DNA from: Skeletonema tropicum
Lineage: Eukaryota; Bacillariophyta; Thalassiosirophyceae; Thalassiosirales; Thalassiosiraceae
Length of the DNA: 64,000 nucleotides
Reading direction: 5' to 3'
Assembly (NCBI GenBank): GCA_037178625.1
Contig: CM074134.1
Span: 2,666,001 to 2,730,000, forward strand
In this document: one piece after another, positions 48,230 to 60,200 of the stretch
Layout of the letters: every line of letters starts with the position of its first letter
How positions within the stretch are numbered: position 1 is the first letter of the stretch
Position numbers and translations under genes: made by a program
The notes under the pieces: generated by a model
Told to the model about the DNA's origin: nothing
The model's database searches: none
The model's input: only the letters and a program-made list of their open reading frames with translations

Positions 48230-51200
48230 ATGGCGAAACATCTTGAACAGCGTACAACAACAACAAGTATGTATCTGGCATTCTTTGGCTCCATCGCGGC
48301 GTTGATTCCCCCCTTTGCTCATGGGTCACAGCCCCCAGCCTTGCTGCCTTCTGCTTCTGCATCAAGATCTCTTCGTCGAAAGCACCATCAGTCAAATAAT
48401 GTGTCATCAACATCACCCGACATTACAAGTCCATTGCCAGCAGCGGTTGTGCCGCCTCCCGTCTTCTCGCCAGCTGCTGTTAGTAATCTTCATACTCATA
48501 TGAAATCTGACACATTAAAATTAAGGGCAGCGACATGTTTGGACACTCCGAACTGGAAGGATAAATTGGGCAATGTATGTGCTCATTATGGACTATTTGA
48601 TTGTTCCTCTTCCTCTGACTTTGCAGGAGATATGGGGCCAGCAACCAAAAACTGTTGTAACTGTGGTGGGGGTAGTCATACCTTGCCTCTTACTCTTACC
48701 AACTCTTTCAAACGATCAAGTTCCCCAACAAAGTCAGCTAATCCTTCGAGTTCGAGCTCTTCCAAACCATCATCGAACCCATCAGAGTTCCTTGTCGGGA
48801 TAGAGGGAAACCAATCTTCTGCCAACGCTGTCGCTGCAGCAAAAACGGGCAAAGATTCAAAACGGCCGCGTTCAAAATCACCTAAACCTAAAGCATCCTT
48901 GCCATCTGCCCAACCGTCTGATAATCCATCTTTTAGGCCATCGGATGAGCCAAGCGTAGAACCGTCTTCAGGACCAAGTGAAGTTCCGAGTGCTTCGTTG
49001 GAGCCATCATTGTCATTGGAACCGTCAATTTCTCCTACTACTTTGTTAGGAGGAAGAGTTGTAGCGACTTTCATTGCTACATTTGGTTTTACTGGGATAG
49101 ATATTACGACGTTGGATAACTCAGCTTTGAGTTCTTTTTCTACATTGCTTGAAGGTGTGATGGGGGACGCTGTTCCAGTACCTGAAGGCTCAAGCTCTGA
49201 AGCTGAAGTGACTGTCCGTAGTATTGATCATGAGGGTGGGTCTGAATTTTCAGTCGTTTTTGACAATTCCTTGTCCGCACTGTGCTCTCCCGAGGCGGCT
49301 TGTCCCGAAGCCCAAACATCTCTTCTAGAATTTGCCTATGCAGTAAAGTTGGAAATTATCAATCGGGAGAGTAATGGATCGTTTACTAATGATATCCAGA
49401 ACAGTTTAACTTCAGATCCAATTGATGGGCTTTCAAGACGGTTACGTACTCAAACTAGAAGTAGAAGTCGAAAATTGGCAGGCATTGAAACAACTGGTGT
49501 TGAAGTGTCTGATCCAGTGGGCCAAACAACATTGAGGTCGGCTAAACCATCAATGAAACCATCAATCTCTACGAATCCAACATCTGAAGGGGATGAGCCA
49601 AGTTTGAAACCATCCGCATCATTTCAGCCATCGAATGATCCTTCATTGAAACCATCCACTTCATTGAGGCCATCTCATGAGCCAAGCGTAGAAATGTCTT
49701 CAGGGCCAAGTGAAGTGCCAAGTGCTTCGTTGCAGCCATCAGATGAGCCAAGTTTGAACCCAACCGCATCATTTCAGCCATCGAATGATCCTTCGTTGAA
49801 ACCATCCACTTCATTGAGGCCATCGGATGAGCCAAGCGTAGAACCATCTTCAGGGCCAAGTGAAGTGCCAAGTGAAGTGCCAAGTGCTTCGTTGCAGCCA
49901 TCAGATGAGCTGAGTTTGAACCCATCCGCATCATTTCAGCCATCGAATGATCCTTCGTCGAATCCATCCACTTCATTGAGGCCATCGGATGAGCCAAGCG
50001 TAGAACCATCTTCAGGGCCAAGTGAAGTGCCAAGTGCTTCGTTGAAGCCATCGGATGAGCTGAGTTTGAAACCATCCGCATCATTTCAGCCATCGAATGA
50101 TCCTTCGTCGAAACCATCCACTTCTTTTAAGCCATCGGATGAGCCAAGCGTAGAACCATCTTCAGGGCCAAGTGGAGTGCCAAGTGCTTCGTTGCAGCCA
50201 TCAGATGAGCCAAGTTTGAACCCATCCGCATCATTTCAGCCATCGAATGATCCTTCATTGAAACCATCCACTTCTTTTAAGCCATCGGATGAGCCAAGCG
50301 TAGAACCATCTTCAGGGCCAAGTGGAGTGCCAAGTGCTTCGTTGCAGCCATCAGATGAGCCAAGTTTGAACCCATCCGCATCATTTAAGCCATCGAATGA
50401 TCCTTCGTTGAAACCATCCACTTCATTGAGGCCATCGGATGAGCCAAGCGTAGAAATGTCTTCAGGGCCAAGTGAAGTGCCAAGTGCTTCGTTGCAGCCA
50501 TCAGATGAGCCAAGTTTGAACCCATCCGCATCATTTCAGCCATCGAATCATCCTTCGTTGAAACCATCCACTTTTTTTAAGCCATCGGATGAGCCAAGCG
50601 TAGAACCATCTTCAGGGCCAAGTGAAGTGCCAAGTGCTTCGTTGCAGCCATCGGATGAGCTGAGGCTGAGTTTGAACCCATCCGCATCATTTCAGCCATC
50701 GAATGATCCTTCGTTGAAACCATCCACTTTTTTTAAGCCATCGGATGAGCCAAGCGTAGAACCATCTTCAGGGCCAAGTGAAGTGCCAAGTGCTTCGTTG
50801 CAGCCATCAGATGAGCCAAGTTTGAACCCAACCGCATCGTTTAAGCCATCGAATCATCCTTCGTCGAATCCATCCACTTCATTGAGGCCATCGGATGAGC
50901 CAAGCGTAGAACCATCTTCATTACTGTCAACTGAGCCTTCGTCCAAGCCCTCTTCCTCTCTTGAGCCTTCATCTACGTCTTCGATCAAAGAGAGTAGAGT
51001 CGGAATTTACAGCCAGCCGGGTCTGAATGGACTCAACAATGTAGGCTATTGTTCCACAGAAACTGACAACCTTGTATCCATTGTCAGATATTTCGCCAAG
51101 ACGGATGATAGATTTGCTTCTATTGTTGTGGATACATCCATCAAATCATTTGGGGATGCATCTCTTGCGGATAAGCTTGCTGCTATGGATATTTTCGTGA

Positions 51201-54200
51201 TGGTTGATATGGAGAATTCATTGGACGGCTGGAATGCTGCGTCTCAAGGCATCCTTAACGATTATGTATCGAATGGGGGTACATTACTCATGACGAGAAC
51301 TTGGACATCATCTGGCGTCGAATTTTTGAATGCTGTTTTTGATGGGTGGGATCTTACACGTTCTACTTCTTGCACACATGCCGACAAAAACATAGCAAAT
51401 GCTGCTGGCACTGCTTGGGAGGATGGTGCCGACACACTAACGTGTCCGCTTTACGAAGGCATTTCAACCTTCGACCGCCTCAACTGTAACAGTGTGGAAT
51501 GCACTCCAATCTATGGAGATGAAACCAGGGCTGCCGTCGCCGTGCTGCCATTTGGTGGCGGAGAAGTTATTTACATAGGTTTTGACTTCTACCGCGCAGG
51601 TTATGAGGTAGATGGATTTCATAGAGATTGCAGCTTCCGCGGTCACGCTTACGTAACTTCTGCTTTCGCAGGTGGCCTACTGGAAGCCTTAGAGTTAGAG
51701 TCACCTTTCGAGTCATCTTCACAGCCCTCCTTTGAGCCATCTTCGGTGCATTCGTTGCCTCCTTCATCTCAGCCATCTCCAGCAGAGTCATCAATGAATC
51801 CTTCATCTCAGCCGTCTTCCTGGTCATTACTGTCAACTGAGCCTTCGAATGATCCTTCGTTGAAACCATCCACTTCTTTTAAGCCATCGCCATCGCATGA
51901 GCCAGGCGTAGAACCATCTTCAGGGCCAAGTGAAGTGCCAAGTGCTTCGTTGCAGCCATCAGATGAGCCAAGTTTGAACCCAACCGCATCGTTTAAGCCA
52001 TCGAATCATCCTTCGTCGAATCCATCCACTTCATTGAGGCCATCGGATGAGCCAAGCGTAGAACCATCTTCATTACTGTCAACTGAGCCTTCGTCCAAGC
52101 CCTCTTCCTCTCTTGAGCCTTCATCTGCGTCTTCGATCAAAGAGAGTAGAGTCGGAATTTACAGCCAGCCGGGTCTGAATGGACTCAACAATGTAGGCTA
52201 TTGTTCCACAGAAACTGACAACCTTGTATCCATTGTCAGATATTTCGCCAAGACGGATGATAGATTTGCTTCTATTGTTGTGGATACATCCATCAAATCA
52301 TTTGGGGATGCATCTCTTGCGGATAAGCTTGCTGCTATGGATATTTTCGTGATGGTTGATATGGAGAATTCATTGGACGGCTGGAATGCTGCGTCTCAAG
52401 GCATCCTTAACGATTATGTGTCGAATGGGGGTACATTACTCATGACGAGAACTCGGACATCATCTGGCGTCGAATTTTTGAATGCTGTTTTTGATGGGTG
52501 GGATCTTACACGTTCTACTTCTTGCACACATGCCGACAAAAACATAGCAAATGCTGCTGGCACTGCTTGGGAGGATGGTGCCGACACACTAACGTGTCCG
52601 CTTTACGATAGCATTTCAACCTCCGACCGCCTCAACTGTAACAGTGTGGAATGCACTCCAATTTATGGAGATGAAACCAGGGCTGCCGTCGCCGTGCTGC
52701 CATTTGCTAGTGGGCAAGTCATTTACATAGGTTTTGACTTCTACCGCGCAGGTTATGAGGTAGATGGATTTCATAGAGATTGCATCTTCCGCGGTCACGC
52801 TTACGTAACTTCTGCTTTCGCAGGTGGCCTACTGGAAGCGTTAGAGTTAGAGTCACCTTCCGAGTCATCTTCACAGCCCTCCTTAGAGCCATCTTCAGTG
52901 CATTCGTTGCCTCCTTCATCTCAGCCATCTTCAGCAGAGTCATCAATGAATCCTTCATCTGAGCCGTCTTCCTGGTCATTACTGTCAACTGAGCCTTCGA
53001 ATGATCCTTCGTTGAAACCATCCACTTCTTTTAAGCCATCGCCATCGCATGAGCCAGGCGTAGAACCATCTTCAGGGCCAAGTGAAGTGCCAAGTGCTTC
53101 GTTGCAGCCATCAGATGAGCCAAGTTTGAACCCAACCGCATCGTTTAAGCCATCGAATCATCCTTCGTCGAATCCATCCACTTCATTGAGGCCATCGGAT
53201 GAGCCAAGCGTAGAACCATCTTCATTACTGTCAACTGAGCCTTCGTCCAAGCCCTCTTCCTCTCTTGAGCCTTCATCTGCGTCTTCGATCAAAGAGAGTA
53301 GAGTCGGAATTTACAGCCAGCCGGGTCTGAATGGACTCAACAATGTAGGCTATTGTTCCACAGAAACTGACAACCTTGTATCCATTGTCAGATATTTCGC
53401 CAAGACGGATGATAGATTTGCTTCTATTGTTGTGGATACATCCATCAAATCATTTGGGGATGCATCTCTTGCGGATAAGCTTGCTGCTATGGATATTTTC
53501 GTGATGGTTGATATGGAGAATTCATTGGACGGCTGGAATGCTGCGTCTCAAGGCATCCTTAACGATTATGTATCGAATGGGGGTACATTACTCATGACGA
53601 GAACTTGGACATCATCTGGCGTCGAATTTTTGAATGCTGTTTTTGATGGGTGGGATCTTACACGTTCTACTTCTTGCACACATGCCGACAAAAACATAGC
53701 AAATGCTGCTGGCACTGCTTGGGAGGATGGTGCCGACACACTAACGTGTCCGCTTTACGAAGGCATTTCAACCTTCGACCGCCTCAACTGTAACAGTGTG
53801 GAATGCACTCCAATCTATGGAGATGAAACCAGGGCTGCCGTCGCCGTGCTGCCATTTGGTGGCGGAGAAGTTATTTACATAGGTTTTGACTTCTACCGCG
53901 CAGGTTATGAGGTAGATGGATTTCATAGAGATTGCAGCTTCCGCGGTCACGCTTACGTAACTTCTGCTTTCGCAGGTGGCCTACTGGAAGCCTTAGAGTT
54001 AGAGTCACCTTTCGAGTCATCTTCACAGCCCTCCTTTGAGCCATCTTCGGTGCATTCGTTGCCTCCTTCATCTCAGCCATCTCCAGCAGAGTCATCAATG
54101 AATCCTTCATCTCAGCCGTCTTCCTGGTCATTACTGTCAACTGAGCCTTCGAATGATCCTTCGTTGAAACCATCCACTTCTTTTAAGCCATCGCCATCGC

Positions 54201-57200
54201 ATGAGCCAGGCGTAGAACCATCTTCAGGGCCAAGTGAAGTGCCAAGTGCTTCGTTGCAGCCATCAGATGAGCCAAGTTTGAACCCAACCGCATCGTTTAA
54301 GCCATCGAATCATCCTTCGTCGAATCCATCCACTTCATTGAGGCCATCGGATGAGCCAAGCGTAGAACCATCTTCATTACTGTCAACTGAGCCTTCGTCC
54401 AAGCCCTCTTCCTCTCTTGAGCCTTCATCTGCGTCTTCGATCAAAGAGAGTAGAGTCGGAATTTACAGCCAGCCGGGTCTGAATGGACTCAACAATGTAG
54501 GCTATTGTTCCACAGAAACTGACAACCTTGTATCCATTGTCAGATATTTCGCCAAGACGGATGATAGATTTGCTTCTATTGTTGTGGATACATCCATCAA
54601 ATCATTTGGGGATGCATCTCTTGCGGATAAGCTTGCTGCTATGGATATTTTCGTGATGGTTGATATGGAGAATTCATTGGACGGCTGGAATGCTGCGTCT
54701 CAAGGCATCCTTAACGATTATGTATCGAATGGGGGTACATTACTCATGACGAGAACTTGGACATCATCTGGCGTCGAATTTTTGAATGCTGTTTTTGATG
54801 GGTGGGATCTTACACGTTCTACTTCTTGCACACATGCCGACAAAAACATAGCAAATGCTGCTGGCACTGCTTGGGAGGATGGTGCCGACACACTAACGTG
54901 TCCGCTTTACGAAGGCATTTCAACCTTCGACCGCCTCAACTGTAACAGTGTGGAATGCACTCCAATCTATGGAGATGAAACCAGGGCTGCCGTCGCCGTG
55001 CTGCCATTTGGTGGCGGAGAAGTTATTTACATAGGTTTTGACTTCTACCGCGCAGGTTATGAGGTAGATGGATTTCATAGAGATTGCAGCTTCCGCGGTC
55101 ACGCTTACGTAACTTCTGCTTTCGCAGGTGGCCTACTGGAAGCCTTAGAGTTAGAGTCACCTTTCGAGTCATCTTCACAGCCCTCCTTTGAGCCATCTTC
55201 GGTGCATTCGTTGCCTCCTTCATCTCAGCCATCTCCAGCAGAGTCATCAATGAATCCTTCATCTCAGCCGTCTTCCTGGTCATTACTGTCAACTGAGCCT
55301 TCGAATGATCCTTCGTTGAAACCATCCACTTCTTTTAAGCCATCGCCATCGCATGAGCCAGGCGTAGAACCATCTTCAGGGCCAAGTGAAGTGCCAAGTG
55401 CTTCGTTGCAGCCATCAGATGAGCCAAGTTTGAACCCAACCGCATCGTTTAAGCCATCGAATCATCCTTCGTCGAATCCATCCACTTCATTGAGGCCATC
55501 GGATGAGCCAAGCGTAGAACCATCTTCATTACTGTCAACTGAGCCTTCGTCCAAGCCCTCTTCCTCTCTTGAGCCTTCATCTGCGTCTTCGATCAAAGAG
55601 AGTAGAGTCGGAATTTACAGCCAGCCGGGTCTGAATGGACTCAACAATGTAGGCTATTGTTCCACAGAAACTGACAACCTTGTATCCATTGTCAGATATT
55701 TCGCCAAGACGGATGATAGATTTGCTTCTATTGTTGTGGATACATCCATCAAATCATTTGGGGATGCATCTCTTGCGGATAAGCTTGCTGCTATGGATAT
55801 TTTCGTGATGGTTGATATGGAGAATTCATTGGACGGCTGGAATGCTGCGTCTCAAGGCATCCTTAACGATTATGTGTCGAATGGGGGTACATTACTCATG
55901 ACGAGAACTCGGACATCATCTGGCGTCGAATTTTTGAATGCTGTTTTTGATGGGTGGGATCTTACACGTTCTACTTCTTGCACACATGCCGACAAAAACA
56001 TAGCAAATGCTGCTGGCACTGCTTGGGAGGATGGTGCCGACACACTAACGTGTCCGCTTTACGATAGCATTTCAACCTCCGACCGCCTCAACTGTAACAG
56101 TGTGGAATGCACTCCAATTTATGGAGATGAAACCAGGGCTGCCGTCGCCGTGCTGCCATTTGCTAGTGGGCAAGTCATTTACATAGGTTTTGACTTCTAC
56201 CGCGCAGGTTATGAGGTAGATGGATTTCATAGAGATTGCAGCTTCCGCGGTCACGCTTACGTAACTTCTGCTTTCGCAGGTGGCCTACTGGAAGCCTTAG
56301 AGTTAGAGTCACCTTTCGAGTCATCTTCACAGCCCTCCTTTGAGCCATCTTCGGTGCATTCGTTGCCTCCTTCATCTCAGCCATCTCCAGCAGAGTCATC
56401 AATGAATCCTTCATCTCAGCCGTCTTCCTGGTCATTACTGTCAACTGAGCCTTCGAATGATCCTTCGTTGAAACCATCCACTTCTTTTAAGCCATCGCCA
56501 TCGCATGAGCCAGGCGTAGAACCATCTTCAGGGCCAAGTGAAGTGCCAAGTGCTTCGTTGCAGCCATCAGATGAGCCAAGTTTGAACCCAACCGCATCGT
56601 TTAAGCCATCGAATCATCCTTCGTCGAATCCATCCACTTCATTGAGGCCATCGGATGAGCCAAGCGTAGAACCATCTTCATTACTGTCAACTGAGCCTTC
56701 GTCCAAGCCCTCTTCCTCTCTTGAGCCTTCATCTGCGTCTTCGATCAAAGAGAGTAGAGTCGGAATTTACAGCCAGCCGGGTCTGAATGGACTCAACAAT
56801 GTAGGCTATTGTTCCACAGAAACTGACAACCTTGTATCCATTGTCAGATATTTCGCCAAGACGGATGATAGATTTGCTTCTATTGTTGTGGATACATCCA
56901 TCAAATCATTTGGGGATGCATCTCTTGCGGATAAGCTTGCTGCTATGGATATTTTCGTGATGGTTGATATGGAGAATTCATTGGACGGCTGGAATGCTGC
57001 GTCTCAAGGCATCCTTAACGATTATGTGTCGAATGGGGGTACATTACTCATGACGAGAACTTGGACATCATCTGGCGTCGAATTTTTGAATGCTGTTTTT
57101 GATGGGTGGGATCTTACACGTTCTACTTCTTGCACACATGCCGACAAAAACATAGCAAATGCTGCTGGCACTGCTTGGGAGGATGGTGCCGACACACTAA

Positions 57201-60200
57201 CGTGTCCGCTTTACGAAGGCATTTCAACCTCCGACCGCCTCAACTGTAACAGTGTGGAATGCACTCCAATTTATGGAGATGAAACCAGGGCTGCCGTCGC
57301 CGTGCTGCCATTTGCTAGTGGGCAAGTCATTTACATAGGTTTTGACTTCTACCGCGCAGGTTATGAGGTAGATGGATTTCATAGAGATTGCAGCTTCCGC
57401 GGTCACGCTTACGTAACTTCTGCTTTCGCAGGTGGCCTACTGGAAGCGTTAGAGTTAGAGTCACCTTCCGAGTCATCTTCACAGCCCTCCTTAGAGCCAT
57501 CTTCAGTGCATTCGTTGCCTCCTTCATCTCAGCCATCTTCAGCAGAGTCATCAATGAATCCTTCATCTGAGCCGTCTTCCTCTTCCTGGTCATTACTGTC
57601 AAGTGAGCCTTCGTCCAAGCCCTCTTCCTCTCTTGAGCCTTCATCTGCGTCTTCGATCAAAGAGAGTAGAGTCGGAATTTACAGCCAGCCGGGTCTGAAT
57701 GGACTCAACAATGTAGGCTATTGTTCCACAGAAACTGACAACCTTGTATCCATTGTCAGATATTTCGCCAAGACGGATGATAGATTTGCTTCTATTGTTG
57801 TGGATACATCCATCAAATCATTTGGGGATGCATCTCTTGCGGATAAGCTTGCTGCTATGGATATTTTCGTGATGGTTGATATGGAGAATTCATTGGACGG
57901 CTGGAATGCTGCGTCTCAAGGCATCCTTAACGATTATGTGTCGAATGGGGGTACATTACTCATGACGAGAACTTGGACATCATCTGGCGTCGAATTTTTG
58001 AATGCTGTTTTTGATGGGTGGGATCTTACACGTTCTACTTCTTGCACACATGCCGACAAAAACATAGCAAATGCTGCTGGCACTGCTTGGGAGGATGGTG
58101 CCGACACACTAACGTGTCCGCTTTACGAAGGCATTTCAACCTCCGACCGCCTCAACTGTAACAGTGTGGAATGCACTCCAATTTATGGAGATGAAACCAG
58201 GGCTGCCGTCGCCGTGCTGCCATTTGCTAGTGGGCAAGTCATTTACATAGGTTTTGACTTCTACCGCGCAGGTTATGAGGTAGATGGATTTCATAGAGAT
58301 TGCAGCTTCCGCGGTCACGCTTACGTAACTTCTGCTTTCGCAGGTGGCCTACTGGAAGCGTTAGAGTTAGAGTCACCTTTCGAGTCATCTTCACAGCCCT
58401 CCTTAGAGCCATCTTCAGTGCATTCGTTGCCTCCTTCATCTCAGCCATCTCCAGCAGAGTCATCAATGAATCCTTCATCTCAGCCGTCTTCCTGGTCATT
58501 ACTGTCAACTGAGCCTTCGAATGATCCTTCGTTGAAACCATCCACTTCTTTTAAGCCATCGCCATCGCATGAGCCAGGCGTAGAACCATCTTCAGGGCCA
58601 AGTGAAGTGCCAAGTGCTTCGTTGCAGCCATCAGATGAGCCAAGTTTGAACCCAACCGCATCGTTTAAGCCATCGAATCATCCTTCGTCGAATCCATCCA
58701 CTTCATTGAGGCCATCGGATGAGCCAAGCGTAGAACCATCTTCATTACTGTCAACTGAGCCTTCGTCCAAGCCCTCTTCCTCTCTTGAGCCTTCATCTGC
58801 GTCTTCGATCAAAGAGAGTAGAGTCGGAATTTACAGCCAGCCGGGTCTGAATGGACTCAACAATGTAGGCTATTGTTCCACAGAAACTGACAACCTTGTA
58901 TCCATTGTCAGATATTTCGCCAAGACGGATGATAGATTTGCTTCTATTGTTGTGGATACATCCGTCAAATCATTTGGGGATGCATCTCTTGCGGATAAGC
59001 TTGCTGCTATGGATATTTTCGTGATGGTTGATATGGAGAATTCATTGGACGGCTGGAATGCTGCGTCTCAAGGCATCCTTAACGATTATGTGTCGAATGG
59101 GGGTACATTACTCATGACGAGAACTTGGACATCATCTGGCGTCGAATTTTTGAATGCTGTTTTTGATGGGTGGGATCTTACACGTTCTACTTCTTGCACA
59201 CATGCCGACAAAAACATAGCAAATGCTGCTGGCACTGCTTGGGAGGATGGTGCCGACACACTAACGTGTCCGCTTTACGAAGGCATTTCAACCTCCGACC
59301 GCCTCAACTGTAACAGTGTGGAATGCACTCCAATTTATGGAGATGAAACCAGGGCTGCCGTCGCCGTGCTGCCATTTGCTAGTGGGCAAGTCATTTACAT
59401 AGGTTTTGACTTCTACCGCGCAGGTTATGAGGTAGATGGATTTCATAGAGATTGCAGCTTCCGCGGTCACGCTTACGTAACTTCTGCTTTCGCAGGTGGC
59501 CTACTGGAAGCGTTAGAGTTAGAGTCACCTTCCGAGTCATCTTCACAGCCCTCCTTAGAGCCATCTTCAGTGCATTCGTTGCCTCCTTCATCTCAGCCAT
59601 CTTCAGCAGAGTCATCAATGAATCCTTCATCTGAGCCGTCTTCCTCTTCCTGGTCATTACTGTCAAGTGAGCCTTCGTTCAAGCCCTCTTCCTCTCTCGA
59701 GCCTTCATCTGCGCTTTCGATCAAAGAAAGTAGAGTCGGAATTTACAGTCAGCCGGGTCTTAATGGACTCAACAATGATGGCAGTTGTCAAACAGAAACT
59801 GACAACCTTGTATCCATTGTCAGATATTTCGCCAAGACGGATGGTAGATTTGCTTCTATTGTTGTGGATACATCCATCAAATCATTTGGGGATGCATCTC
59901 TTGCGGATAAGCTTGCTGCTATGGATATTTTCGTGATGGTTGATATGGAGAATTCATTGGACGGCTGGAATGCTGCGTCTCAAGGCATCCTTAACGATTA
60001 TGTGTCGAATGGGGGTACATTACTCATGACAAGATCATCGATGTCGCGTGACTTAGATTTTTTGAATGCTGTTTTTGATGGGTGGGATCTAACACGTGTT
60101 AGTTGCACAGGTGCCTACAAAAATGTAGCAAACGCAGCTGGCACTGCTTGGGAGGATGGTGCCGACAGACTAGTTTGCCAAATATCCAACCATATCAACT

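Noticed and set aside
49569..50567. Minus-strand ORFs rich in Met, His and Leu
   Set aside because: They are the reverse reading of the PS-repeat coding array and repeat with it.
51464..59666. Minus-strand ORFs of 60 and 100 codons recurring every 1152 bp
   Set aside because: Shadows of the tandem domain coding sequence; identical because the domains are.
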